Shown here in pieces: positions 34,080 to 47,190 of a DNA stretch of 64,000 nucleotides; the stretch's first letter is position 1; the number at the start of each line of letters is the position of its first letter. A model generated the notes under the pieces. The model was not told where the DNA came from. It was given only the letters and a program-made list of their open reading frames with translations, and searched no databases. The translations under genes and the position numbers were made by a program. Source of the stretch: Clarireedia homoeocarpa (taxonomy: Eukaryota > Ascomycota > Leotiomycetes > Helotiales > Rutstroemiaceae); NCBI GenBank assembly GCA_001465935.1, contig LNKV01000012.1:319302-383301 (forward strand). Reading direction: 5' to 3'.

Positions 34080-36163
34080 AGTTCTCAACATGGAAAGATC
34101 ACTCACAGCATGGATTTCCATGACTTGTTGAAGTGATCTAAGGAAAAATGTGTGTCGAGCAAATGCGTATATTTAAAAATGAAAATTATCAGGAAAGGCC
34201 AAATTATACGCTGGATGTCCCGTCATCTATCATGCTGTCTTTTCTCGCGAAGTGTGGTGTAGATGATTTGGGAGTTCACGAAAGGTTTAACGAGATGGTG
34301 GTCATGATGAACAGAGAGGGGCTACTACGATTTGAAACGTATTGGATTCTCCCATGAATTGTGGACATTTTTCAGCGCGCTGTCGTCTTCCTTTGGTCTG
34401 GCTGTGATGACTTGGGGGGTCGGTTCGGACTTTCGCATTGCTTGTAACGGTAGATAAAAACACACTTCTTTGCTTTGATTTCAAATATGCATTCTTTCTC
34501 TCTGTATTTCCTCTGTGGAGCTATGATTCGAGGCTTGACCAATAAAGTTAGTATATTGTAGGATGCGTTGGGGCTGATCAAAATATGTTGGGTGAGTTGG
34601 AATTTTTGTTGTATCTTTCTGATATAGCTCTGTGTCCGATCTCCTTTCGGACAATAAATAGCATTTCCTGGAACGAGTAATGATTTCTCACTCTCCTTTT
34701 TGTGTGCAAATGAACAGCTTCATACCACGCACCTTTCAATCAAAGTTCTTTTTGTAATGGGTGTCTTGTCTTTGCCTGAACACATATTCCAACTACTCCA
34801 GCACCCTCCCTCTCTATTGAACGGCAATGGGCCACGCAGCCCTCAATTTCCTAAACTCTCAATGCTCTTCTCACCCCCAATTGCAATTGCTGCCCCCTTG
34901 AGTTGGTAGGGGTATCGTAAATCTCCTACGAATACACCCTGGGTGGTGAGTGAGTGAGTGAGTGAGTGAGTGCTGAGTAACTTGCCGAGTCGAGTCAAGT
35001 CGAGTCGAGTAGAAGGATAGATATATATACATCTCCCAACTTACTCTTACAAAGAATGCTCTGCTGCAGCTAGCTACTTAGCAAGCAAGCAAGCAAGCAC
35101 GAATATTACTCATCTTTATTTATTATACTCTTGCTCTGTCTGTCTGTCTGTCTGTCTGTCTGCTCCCTTTCTTAGCTGGGCTGGGCTGGTCGGACGTATT
35201 CCTGTCTTTTTCTCTTTTATCGAACTGCTCTGCTCTGCTCTGCTCTGCTCTGGTATATATATATATATATGGTTTAGTTTTAGGTTTAGTTTTGGTTCGT
35301 ATTGTAGGCGTCTGCATCGAAGTCGGTGTAGTAAGGTAAGTAAGTACCCCGAGAACTACCGTAACTCTTCGTTCAAATGGCTTCTAGTACAGACAGTACT
35401 AGTTAGTGGTAGTCTGTCATTCGAGATAGATAGATGATTGCTCACTTTTCCTGGCACGCACCGGGGGGATTCTTTTATGGTATGGTATTGATTTACAAGC
35501 GGGGGAATACAAAGAAAGACAAGGAAGGAATTGTAGTTTAGTGCAGGACATAGAAGAAGAGTGCATGCATGCATGCAGTTGATATGATTCAGTCACGCAC
35601 AATTCGTGTGAGCTGCTCAACCGGCCGTCTATGTCAGTCATACTGTATTGATTGCTATGGAATAGAGACAAGGAACGGTCGGTCGCACTGCATCACATTT
35701 TGTCATGACAAACCCATTGGCTGCCGAGTGTGAAGAAGTCCGCTCTTTTAGCACGCCATTGCAACGCAGGAGTAGCAGCTCTAGACAAGTAATGATATAG
35801 CTGTATTACATCAAAACCGTATATTCCATTATCCTTCCAATTTCACTCAATCTCTTCTCCATTCACCTACGTGGCTACCGACATAGCTACCAAAAAAGAA
35901 TAATTATACATACAACATCCCAAATGAGAACTAGTCAGACACACCCCATATCATTCACACCACACATGATAAGCCGCCCTCGTCGTCAATCTCATTGTAT
36001 CCCACTTGTTCCAGTCTGCAAGAACTTTTAATCCATTCATATATTCAGCAACCCAATTCCTAAAACTCCAGTTCTTGTTCCCTTGGGCCCACCCATTCCA
36101 TTTAGAAAAACGACATGGTATCAATCAAGCCAGACAGACGCCTCATCCCATCAAATACTCATC
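34080..36163. other. Intergenic between convergent genes, microsatellite-rich
   Basis: Simple repeats: GTGA (34946-34972), GCAA (about 35080-35099), CTGT (35135-35162), TCTGC (35226-35252) and TA (35254-35270). No gene recognised. Confidence 0.75.
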
Positions 36164-39100
36164 TCACTTCTTCTTTCCCCTAGCATTAACCTCCCCTTTC
36201 TCACCAATCCCCAGTGTGACCCTGCAATCCGGACAATACCATTTTGTTGTCCTCGGAGGAATATCCGTCAAGCCCACACACTCGAGATGGAACCATTCTT
36301 TCTCGCACTATTCACCATTAGCTTTCGCTCCATTCCACTCTTTATTTCCATCCCCAAGACCAAGGAATCGTAAAAGAAAAGGAAAATCTCACATTATCAT
36401 ATTCACAAGCAATCATCGTACCAAAACTAACCCGATTGCAAAGACAATATCTCGGTTCATTAGGATCGATAACATTTCCATCCTCGTCGACCTCATCAAG
36501 AACCTCTTGCACAGCGCTACCCTCCCGATCATCTTTCTTTTCTTTCTTTTGCCCAGCCTTTTTACGGGGTGCTGCGCGTCTCTTGCCAACTGTGACAGCT
36601 GCTGAACCATCTTCAGCATCGGCTGTGACAACACCAGGTGCTGGCCTCTTAGCTCTCTTGCTCGGTTGTCGAGGTTCCTGAGGTACCGGTGTGTTGCGTG
36701 CGGTAGATGTCCTTCTTGGTCGTTCAGCTACTGCTGGAATAGTGTTTGTGACGGGGACGGGCTCCTCAGATGTAGCTGTAGCAGGTTTTCCACGAGAAGA
36801 AGCCGGTCTTCTGGTAGGAAGAGCTTGTTCAATGACTGGAGAAGGTAGAGCAGGCGCCACAGGAGTCACTTTTCGGGTGGCACGAGTATTAGCTTTCTCC
36901 GGCTTCTTGGTATCTACTTTAAGCTCCTTCTTGACTTCTTTCTTCACAGTAGGCTTCTTAGCCTCCTTTTTCGCTTCCTTCTTCTCTGCACCTGGAGGAA
37001 GAATGGGTGTCAACGACTTTGGTGGTGATGCAGCTGCAGCCGAAGGAGGAATGATCGGAGTAGAAACAGAGGGCGTGTCAATGGGCGCAGACAAAGCAGC
37101 AGAAGACGTGGTGGAGACTGCAGATTCAAGTGTAGGTACTGGAGTGGCTCGAGGGGTCGCATTGGTAATGATAGGATGAGGGGCAGGGACCGGAGTTTCA
37201 GTTTTCGTTCTCTTGAATTGTGGCTTACCTAATTTCGAGGCCTCTGCTTCATTCACCTTATCCCCTTGAATGTCAGCCGGTTCGGTGTTACCATCAGTAT
37301 TCATTGGGGCAGAATCGCCAGTCGCATCATCAACCGTAGACGCACGTTTTCGTTTCCTAGATGTGGCTTTCTTTGGTGTCTTTGCGGGCGTCTTCTTTTC
37401 CTCATCGGAATGTTTTGCGAAAAGGCTCTTAACCGAGTTCGCAACTTCCATCATTTTGCGGCCTGATTCTTCCACTTCCTGTGCCGCTTGTTTTGCAATT
37501 TCCTTCGCGGCATTCTCTCTCTTCAATTTTTTAGCTTCGTTAAGCTTCATACCACGATTACTGAGTTGTACTTCCTCCAAACCTAGAGCGTCTACACTGA
37601 TTGCGCCTTCTGCTAAGACTGTCTTGCCGGTAAGTTGGGGGGGAACGGGTTGGTCGAAAGGCTGTCCTGCAGCGTCAGCCTTACTCTTTGCAGTACGATA
37701 CGCTTCAATTCCTCGACCCAATTGTTTCAATTCACGTGCGATCATTGTGTCGCTCGGGCTCCATACCGCATTCTTTTTCATCCTCTTTCTGAGCTTCGCA
37801 AGCTCCCATGCGGTTAACTGAAGCCAGGGCGCATCTTCCGTACCCGCTACGGCATCCGGTGGGGGCGGATTAAGCTTCGCTAATGCATTACTTGTCGATA
37901 TGCCAGCGACTGCACTGTGTACATTGGTCCCCATGACCCCGGGGGGTCTCGGTGCTCGAGGGGCTTTGGGGGGTTTCTCTTTTTTCGGTGGCTTGACCTT
38001 GAGTTTGATCTTAGGATTAGCTACAACATTTCGTGCGGGAGTCTGCCGACGAGGTGTGAGAGGTTCATCAGCAGATTCCGACGAATCTGTCGGCGAATCA
38101 TAAGAATCAAAGTCAAATTCATAAGGAGGCATGACTTCTCCAGGCACAGTGATAATTGGTGCACGCCGTTTACGTACACGCATTTGTCCATGACCTTGAT
38201 CTGCAGAGTTCCCTGTACGCAAGAGTATTTTTCCTTGAGCTCGAGATGCGACAGGCGACTTGGGTTTTTGTGGGACTGGACTTGGTTCTCGGGTATCTGG
38301 GTATGATTCAGCCATAGCTTCGAGCTTCGCCAATATATTCTGCGCCCTTTTGTAATGTCGCTCTACATTCTCAACCATATGGGAAGCCTCCGCGAAAGCA
38401 AGAGTCCGCGCGCCGATAGCATCGTTCAAGTTTGTGGATATGTCGCTCCGAAGTATGATAGGATCTGGTTTCGCATCGGCGGGTAGGTCGGGAAGCTGAC
38501 CGTAGGTCTTTGTCAAGTCATTTACATTGGTCGATGCGTTGATATACTTGGTATCGAGATCCCCAATTAGAGCAAGAGATCGGATCATATCAGAGGGTAG
38601 ATACTCTGTGAAATCGAGAAAGTCCGTGATTGTAGCCTGCGCATCTGGATCCATCGGTAACTCCATATTTTCCATATTACTGTTAAGATTTGCCATAGAT
38701 TGTATAGCTTCTGCAAGTTTGCCCTTCTGTCTGGGATTGGTGGGATCCAGATTTGCCTCTATCGTATTGCTTGAGGCCATCATGATGGTGTTTGATTCCG
38801 AGGTCGAATTGTTATCATTGATCGGTCGTGAGGTATCGTTGTGCGCCTGCGGGACCTTGATACGACAACTCCAGATACCCGAGTCATCAAGCCACCTATT
38901 CAAAGAGAAGAAGAAAAACAAATTAGTAAAAAGATCTTCCTTGTTGACCTCGAGGTTAATGTCGCAATAAGGAGTGAGATGGCAATCAAGCAAAGAGACG
39001 CAATAGCAATCAATCCAAAATTGATGAGAAAGGCCACCTCGAAAATGGAAATTCAAACTCTGTCGTGCACAGTGGACGCGAAAATAATCGGTCGGTAAAA

Positions 39101-39665
39101 GAAAGCGCGATACCATCAACAATCCTTGCCTAGCGTGCCTGGTACCTCTCGAACACCTTTTCCCCTCATAGGGGCACAGTAGGTGAAAGGAGATTGGCAG
39201 AATCAGCAACCAAAGAAAGTCAGCTTCCTCACTTCCTGCGAAACATCCAATGATAGGATTTGCCCTTCCAATCGATCGATATTGGGACGCCTCTTTCTCA
39301 TCTCTCCTTCCCCCGAACCTACGGCTTGCGACCTGCGAACTCCCAGTACCAGCTCCTGCGCGTATGCATCGACTAGCAGCGGGAATAGCAACGGAAAACG
39401 TAAATACCAAAAAGCGATATGACATGCACGTGCATTTTCGCAATTTTGTGGAGGGAAGGGGAGAAACGGGAAATGCGTAGCATAAACTTGGAACTTGGGA
39501 AGAGAAAGAGGAGAAGCACTAAGGTATAAGAATGGGGAACATAACCCAAGGGGTCCAGGGGAGGGGATAGGATAGACTCGCGCCGGACTTGGGTGCAATG
39601 AGGAAAAACACTTAGTAAGGGAAAAGTCGTTGATAAACTCACCTTCTTGATGCATCTGAAGCCAT
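36164..39665 (-). CDS. ING-family PHD-finger chromatin protein
   Basis: Subunit-type protein of histone acetyltransferase or deacetylase complexes; the PHD finger of ING proteins reads H3K4 methylation. Exons 39665-39643, 38895-36393 and 36307-36164 give 889 residues. ING N-terminal domain about residues 70-190: TITDFLDFTEYLPSDMIRSL, DLDTKYINAS, HMVENVERHYKRAQNILAKL. A very long charged, Ala/Pro/Lys-rich linker follows. PHD with all eight ligands: C825, C827, C838, C843, H849, C852, C867, C870 (CLCNRVSFG, EWFHLEC, WYCPDC); the last intron falls between the third and fourth ligand. Exon 1 is 23 nt and the first intron 747 nt; this exon is the least certain part, and translation could instead start within exon 2 (MMASSN). 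Much longer than yeast Pho23, Yng1 or Yng2; which complex is unknown. Confidence 0.87.
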
Positions 39666-41167
39666 TACGCTACTATTTTGGTTGGTCTTTTTGGGTATGT
39701 GATTGGTGTAAGGTAAGGTAAGCTGTGAGGTGTATGTACGAAGTATGTATTGGTGGACGGTATCAGGCGCCAGTCAGAACGAAAGGAAGGGGCCCTTTGA
39801 GGACAGGATCCAAGGCGGGTAGGTAGCGGAAACAACTCTCAACTCTTGAAAGCCGTGAGTGTGAATTTTATGGTCATGGAAGACGGTAAAATGCAGGTTG
39901 TGGTTGGTGGTGTTACATGTTTTATTATAAAATATGCAAAAAAGGGTGGTTGATTATGGGTGGTTGGATGCGAAATCGTGAAGATTCATTAGAATTAGAT
40001 ATGGGATGCGCGCGCAGGTGTACAGAGTGGGTAGGAGTGAGCGAGGTGCAAAGCGTGGTAGTAGTTGGTAGGTAGTTGGGAAGTAGTTGGGAAGTAGTTG
40101 ATCGTTGGTAGTTGGTCGTTGGTAGTTGGTAGTTGGTAGCAGTTGGTAGCAGTGAATAGGAGAACCTTGAAACGCAAAGACGCGGAAATATGAAGGGGAA
40201 ATGAAATAGTATAAGGCATTCCTACCGCATTCGGACATTTGTATTATTGTATTATTATGATTATTATTGTGTTGCTGATTGCCTTTTCCTCTGCCTTGTC
40301 CTATCCTCCTACGCCTCCCTACAACCTTTGCTTTTGCCTCTGTCGCATCCATGGAACGTCATTTTTGGTCACACGGCTATTATGTATGTACGATCGATCT
40401 GAAGTAAGCAGGCATTTTGCTCCTTTGGAAAGCCTCAAACTGCTCTAGACATTTAGTAAGGGCGAAACCAACACATCCCGAGTCTCGAATTGTATAGACC
40501 AAATTTATTGTTCACGTGTACCTTTGGCCAGCATTTACCCGCTATACATCATTTCTCATCTCCCTGTCTATATTGAGCCTACTAACTTTACTAACATAAG
40601 AGCTTCCTGAGGTGTTATGGTAATGTTTCCTAGTTGCCACTTTACACACACTATTCTTTGATGTGATAAATATGCGATGTGCTGTTTGTTGTATGACTTC
40701 GGTGTGTATCGACATAACTTTATTTTTAGAAACATGTCCTATTGTCTTGTTCCACACAAAATTGATCCCGACTACACAAACAACATCAGCCTCCGGTGAA
40801 AAAAAAAAAAAAAAAAAAAAAAACACTGGAACAATACCCTCAGAACACAAGCTTCACCCAAGGCTATAGTTTGTAAGCCCTAGGCATAGTATTGGTAACC
40901 GTGATACCCATTACCGATCCTAGCCTTATCAAATGGAAAATTCCCCTCTGAACTGCTTGCTGCGCGCATGATATAGCAACGAAAGATCCCATCAATTTCC
41001 AGTTACTCCATAAATCAATATATCCATGCCTGAAAACGGAATGTCCTTTGCCCCTCTCCACCTTGGTCCCACTTCCCATATACACTTCCATTTCCTTACT
41101 TCCCGGCAACCCCTTCCCCGCAACTCGCCCCAATCTCCACAGCCAGCTGAAACGCCTCCATATGCTC
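39666..41167. other. Intergenic
   Basis: Contains a degenerate GTAGTTGG repeat (about 40059-40149) and an A run of 25 at 40799-40823. No gene. Confidence 0.65.
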
Positions 41168-42372
41168 TTAAACCGCACCTACAGCCCCGAGGGCACCTCC
41201 ACAAATCACCGCCGCCACAACCCAAACGGCAGAATAAGCCAACGCGCCAATAGCCTCCACACCTTCCACAGTGACATAAGTCTGCACGAACGTGTTCACG
41301 CCCGTAACCAACATCAAAGTCGCCGTCCTCTTGATAACAATCTTTGTCTTCTTGCTCCAACCCCAGACGTTCCACCAGATAGTCTCTCCAAGTGTTGCAC
41401 TCTCTGGATCAAACGGCACTGGTTTGGAATCAGCAGGGTTAGTGGTGGTAGCTGGCGTGAAGATGAATGAGCGAGTAGCGAGACCAAGAAGGAGTGTGAC
41501 GGGGAAGAGAGTGGTGGGGGTGGAGCTGTGGGCGGCGACGATGGTGGGGATATTGTTGAAATAAGTGACTAGATAAAGAGGGAGGTAAGAGAGGTATGCG
41601 CTATAGAGAGTAACGCTGTAGATGGATGCGGCCAGAAGAGTGGTGATGACCTGAACCGGGAGATCATTGACAATGTCGCGGTTTGGGACCGATGGAGCTG
41701 CGGCGTGCGCAGGCGACAGGCGTCGCAAGAGTCGGAACGGAATATACGTGGTGAGGGTATCAATAATAAGAGACGAGAGAATGGTTTTCGCGCTGACTTC
41801 ATAGAAAGTGCCTAAGAGGTAGAGCTAGATTCGCCCATCATTAGTATCATTTATTTTCCCTGACCACACGGTACCAAAAAGGAATACCCACCGGTGGGCC
41901 ATGGGACAGTAAAGTTAAAGCCGCAAGATCGTATCCATCATAGTTGCCGAACCAGCCCAAAGCAAGCTCGAATCTAAAGGTAGAATCATAGTCAGTACTC
42001 TTCACCAGCGTTACGCAGAAAATAAATAAAGCACAAAGGCCCAACTCACGCCCTCCATCCTAACAGCCCCCCCAACTCATCCCAACCATCTAGTCTCCGC
42101 GCGACCCTTCCCAACTCCTCCCTCCCCTCTGGCATCCATTGTGCACACAAGCTATACGCCAACGATGAGCTCGTCAGGCTCAGCACCACCACCAGCGGAA
42201 ACCTCAACGAGGACGGCAGCTTCGAGACGCGCATTTTCGCCGGAAGCGCCGCTTTCACCATCTCCATTTCATCTGCGACCATATCCACGATTCCATTGGT
42301 CAGACTGAAATTCTGGCCATCTTCTTGTTCAGTTTCGCGATGCCGAGCGGACGAGCGAAGAGCTGGTGCCAT
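41168..42372 (-). CDS. Multispan membrane protein, function unknown
   Basis: 353 residues from exons 42372-42050, 41973-41892 and 41824-41168 (introns 76 and 67 nt). A charged N-terminal ~55 residues is followed by a hydrophobic segment FPLVVVLSLTSSSLAYSLC; then GWFGNYDGYDLAALTLL, LYLLGTFYEVSAKTILSSLI, PVQVITTLLAASIYSVTLY with LSYLPLYLVTYF, LFPVTLLLGLATRSFIF, and a C-terminal pair around MLVTGVNTFVQTYV and SAVWVVAAVICGGALGAVG. About six membrane spans are likely. No signal peptide, no catalytic motif. The start codon sits in good context and all splice phases agree. I do not recognise the family; it looks conserved-type rather than spurious. Confidence 0.75.
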
Positions 42373-43527
42373 GTTTTGTGATGTTTTCCCAAATATTTGT
42401 TGTTGTTTTGTTTTCGTCGCGAGTCAGAAGCAAACAACAGAAAAAAAAAGGCAAGAAAAAGAAGCTTTCAGGCACGTTTCAATTCCTGCAAGAAATCCAA
42501 TGTCTCAATGTAATCAATCAAACAATGAATGAATCAATTAACCGTTATGTGTCTCTCAATCAACGCCGACAAGATCGAATGGAGTGAAGAGGCTATCTCC
42601 TGTACCGCGCGAATTTTCGCTGATGTTAGATGTGGTGGGTGTCAATTCAAGCTTGGGGCAGCTTCTCGAGCGAGCTTTCATCCTTTCCCTGGTGACGTCG
42701 AGGGCCAGAAGCACAAACCCCATCCCAGTCAGTTCGTTTTCCTAACCACCGCAACCCGCCTTTTTTTCCCTCATTTTTTCACTTCCCTTTTTTCATCTGT
42801 ACCCACCCCGAGCTTCACAGACCCAGGATGCAATTAAAAAGTCTCTGGAGTGGGAATCTTTTGTTTTCTTTTCTTTTTCTACAAATACTGGCCAAAGCCT
42901 CTACGCATATCTTGATTGCTACCTATCCCCAGTGTTTACTATCTATCTGCACACAGCTTCTGCCCTACTGAGTTTAATTTGTCTTTGGTGCTGCATGCGC
43001 TTTGAACACCCATACGCTTTGAACACCGCAACCTCGATATGCCGTGATAGCAAGTGCTGTTATTCACATGGGCAAACACCTCCCATAATGTGCTCCAGAA
43101 CGAGCTCGCGGCTGGCGGCTGGCGGCCTGCATAAATCGGATTCCGGAAACAGTGAGGTTATCAACGATGAAGTATTCAGATGCACTTTTCAAGTGGCCTC
43201 TATTTTCAACATTTCACGATTGCTACATATTATCACCAAAAGAAATCAGGCATGTATTATTATTCATTGATAAGTCCATACATATTTGTGTCCTATATGA
43301 CATGCCGGCTCCCCTTCAAAAATCTGTTTTCATGCGTTTACTCAACGCTGAAGAACGACCCTCACTTTAACCTTGCGGAGTGAATAGAATGCCACTCCTT
43401 GGTGCTGAGAATCGGTTGCGGAGTCAATATTCCCTGCATGTACATATCGATGTTACACTGAAATAAAAGGAAAAATCGTGGCCAGTGAGAATTCTCTCAG
43501 CGGGGGTGGTTTGTCTTTGTTGGAGGT
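42373..43527. other. Intergenic
   Basis: Upstream of the membrane-protein gene, downstream of the C2H2 gene. Nothing recognised. Confidence 0.6.
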
Positions 43528-45064
43528 TTATTCCTCCATGCGACCAAAGACGCCATCGTCGTCCTCATCGGAACGAGCTCTGGAGCGTCGGTCATAATCT
43601 TCATCATCTGCAATACTCTCCTCGCTCTCTTCCATTTTCACATCTCCATCGATATGGATTTGGTGCCGGGTGTAGCTTTCTGTCTGGCGTGGGTGAAGGC
43701 TTGGGGTGAAATGCGTACCGGAGAGATCGTTCAAATACTGGGCTGGAATATCGGGCACCGGAGGAGCATCTGCGGGAATTAAGAGCCCGCTACGTGGGGT
43801 GCCACTACTTCCAAAGCTGCAAGAAAGTAATTCGATCGCGGTGCTCAGACCTTCGTCCTCTTGATTGCCATTCATGCCCGAGGATGGTGGACGACGCTCA
43901 TGGCTTTGTTGGCGATTATGACCGAAACCGTGTGGCACACTACCGCTATACAAATAGTTGGTGCTGGATGAAGATTGGTACGATCGAGCATATCCTTGGC
44001 CATTACTGTATCGCTTTGATGGATTGTACGAGCTACTACCATATCCATGGAAAATATCTGCTGGTGGTGGTGTGGTGTCTGCAGAGCTTGCGCCGTCAAT
44101 ATCATGGTCTTCTGATCCAGAAGCCGTCGGAGATGCAGAATCTTGATCATCGCTATGAAAGTCCCTCGCCGAATCAGGTGGAGTATTGGCATTTTGGTTC
44201 ATGGTAACAAGGACAGAAGCCGCTTCTAGCAGCTGCACCTGTTGGTGCTTGGAAATCAAGAGCTTGGAGGTATAAGACCATTCTGGTGTGTGTTCCCATC
44301 TGCAAACAAAAAGTTAACGATCGCTCATATTATTGATCTCCACCGGAAAGCTTCCGCGATGAAGCCCATGTGGGGGAAGCAGGATAGGATGGTGGGCACG
44401 AACAAATGCTTAGACAAGCAACTGCTGTGCTTGTACCCCTTTCCACACTTGTCACATTTGAGATCATTGGCATTGGCCTTCTTGCCGTCTTTCGTCAGTA
44501 GGCCGTTTTCGTTCGATCGTCTCATCTGGTCCTTCGCAAACTCGTCGTCCTCGTCCTCGTCCTCCATCTCATCGTCATTATTGTCGTCATCAATCGCACT
44601 TTCACTGCGCTCCGATTTCGCAGTCGAACTCATTCTCATTCGGTGAGTTGGCAGGCTCGAAGGTGGAGACGGTAAGCTACCCATTGGTCCAGACCTCGAA
44701 ATACTTTTGGACATTGTTCCTCTACGTACAGAAATCGGTATTGCTGAAGAATTGTCACCGGCCTCCTTTACTGCGGCTACCATTGCTGCGACATTGTTAA
44801 AGTTCGAAGATACACTTTTGCGTCGAGTCACTCTGCTACTTGGTATAAGGGAACCTCCGGTCACAGAGTGGGAATGATTTCTAGAGTGAGATGATCGTGG
44901 AAGAGAACCAGAATTTGTAGAGACGGATAGTCGGTGTTGGCTTAGGGGTCTTGAGGAATGCTGAATTTCCTAACAGAAGATGAGATGATCAGCGGTGTTT
45001 CTATAAATAAGTTTATTGGTATGTGGCAGAGAGACGGGAAAGTAATCACTTTGGAAGATGCCAT
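43528..45064 (-). CDS. Single C2H2 zinc-finger protein, putative transcription factor
   Basis: 450 residues from exons 45064-45050 (15 nt), 44969-44404 and 44299-43528. One C2H2 finger: C177, C180, H193, H197 in CDKCGKGYKHSSC...KHLWEH; the second intron splits the codon between the two His. Directly after it comes TPEWSYTSKLLISKHQQVQ, a strongly helical stretch that appears to belong to the same conserved block. The N-terminal half is Ser/Arg-rich with an acidic run (DDDNNDDEMEDEDEDD); the C-terminal half is Ser/Tyr/Pro-rich and ends in acidic patches. A single finger is unusual for sequence-specific binding, so the flanking helix may contribute. Target genes unknown. Confidence 0.82.
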
Positions 45065-47088
45065 GTCGACGATGTTAATTTTCTTTGTTCCACTTTGTAA
45101 AGACGGCCCTCAATCCTCGAAGCTCTGACAAGCTACAATATGAGGGCCGAGACAGGATAATTTCAAGAGAGTATTGGTTGTCTTTGTAGATTGGTCGGGG
45201 TCGAGCTATCTGCAGAAACAGGCGAGGGCTACCGAGTTGTGGATGGATTGATTGATTGATTTGATTTGATTTGATTTGATTTGATTGTTTAGCCGGGGGG
45301 GTGAGGTGTGCGATATGAGATGGATTGAATTGTGTTGTTGATTGTGTAGTGGTCTTCTCCTGAAGTTGTTGTTGTTGACAGCGAAATGATGGTTTGGTCA
45401 TATAAGCAAGCAAGCAAGCCAGCACAGTTGGAAAATTGGTCAGTTGAGGTAAGGAATCTGCGAAACAAAATTTCTGGAGATTGTCGCAGTTGGAATGGAG
45501 AAAGATAGTTTAAACCGGGATGGGATTGCCAGGATGGGTGGAGGATCGAATGGCTGAGACGACGCAGGCCGGCGGGGGTTTCGTAAGTTTCCGTTGCTGA
45601 AAGGTATGGGATACCTCCGTAGAAATGATAGATAGACTGAGTAGAGGCCACCAAGAGACTTGTGCAGAACCAAAAGTAGAGTGAGAGAGCTATTTCGGTA
45701 TCCTTTTTTCTCCCCCTATTCGGTATTCGGTGAGAGCTTCGTGAGTGAGGTTGTGTGTTAATTATTTTATTTTATTTTATTTTATATTTTTTTTTTTTCA
45801 AAAAGAATGTGGAGAAGGCAAGCAAGACAATTCAAAAAAAGGATTTTGAATTTGGTGATGGTGGTGGTAGGGCTTTTTGAATCTGGTTCTCCTCTCTCGG
45901 GACTTTTTTTTTTTTTTTTTTTATTTCTTGGGAATCTTGTTGGATGGGATGGGATGGGAGGGAAGGTGGAAGGTGCAAGGTGCAAGGTGGATGGTGGATG
46001 GTGGGTGTAGGTGGATGGTGGTAAGGTGTGTGCAGTGTGTGTGTGTAAGTGTGCAAGTGTGCAAGTGTGCAACAGGTGCAACAATGTGAGGCAAACGACC
46101 AATAGGCCGACGAGCTGTGTTGACCGGGACTGATTGGTTTGATGTGGTTGGTTCCACTCCCCAAGACGTATTTATTGCATCAACCTTGAAGGGCTATTCT
46201 CTCGCGCGGATACGGAAGGGATAGAGTTATGGAACAATGCTGGCCATGCTGGGTGATCGGGGAGGGAGGGTTAGTGAATGCGGTGCGCGGGTGACCTGAT
46301 GGCGAGTACTGTAGCGAAAAATGCGTTTCCGTAGCGAGGAGCACGGGTTGATAGATAGACGCCCGCTGGATAGGAATACTTGTTTTGCCGTAATTGAAAT
46401 TATTCCCAAGCATCGGGGTCGAGCTGGAGGAGGATGCACAATGAAGATGGGGATGGGGATGGGGATGGAGATGGCGGTGGAGATGGAGATGGAGATGGAG
46501 ATAAAGATGGGAAGGCTCAAACAAATTGTTGCATTTCCTAAAGAGAGAGAAAGAATAGGAAATCTTCTTTGTCCCATTTTCCCCCGTCGCATTCAATCAG
46601 TCATTCAGTCCGTCAGTCCGTCCGTCAGTCAGTCAGTCCATCAGTCAGTCAGTCAGTCAGTCATGACCTTGAAATCCAAACCTGGGAATCAATCACCAGA
46701 CACCACACCACACCACACACCCGCAGCTGCCTCCTCCTCCTCCTCCTCCTCCTCCTCCTCCCTCTCATTGACTTTCTACACTGCCCCCTTGGAACGTTCG
46801 GTGTAAAGAATAGTCTCATTGTCCGTTCACCGGTGACCCTTACTTAACTCTTTATGATGCCCAGAGAGGCCCCCTCGTGACAATTTAAATAGCTCGCATA
46901 GCGCCATCAGCAGCATCAGCACCAAAAAATCCTTTCTACATAGTACTTTGTAGGTGACGAGTGATGGACCAATGAGATTGTGTCGTGGCCGTCTCCCCTG
47001 CCTTACGAATATTATACTTAGTAAGTCGTATGGGTTCGTTCGTACCTGCCTACAGTGGGAACTAGTTTAGAAATAGAAGTACGGGACG

Positions 47089-47190
47089 AAGTAGATATTA
47101 CATGTAAATGTAGATATTACATGTAAATGTAGATATTACAACATGTAAATGTAGATATTACAACATGTAAATGTAGATATTACATGTACA
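47089..47190. repeat. 19/22-bp tandem array
   Basis: About five copies of GTAGATATTACATGTAAAT; two central copies carry an extra ACA making 22 bp. Contains the palindrome ACATGT in each unit. Confidence 0.9.

Noticed and set aside
38896..39443. N-terminal extension of the ING frame to 1033 codons
   Set aside because: The extra part is intron sequence with no protein character; a GTGAGT donor and AATAG acceptor flank it and a clean ATG exon lies upstream.
41026..41470. Plus-strand frames of up to 140 codons
   Set aside because: Antisense shadow of the membrane-protein exon.
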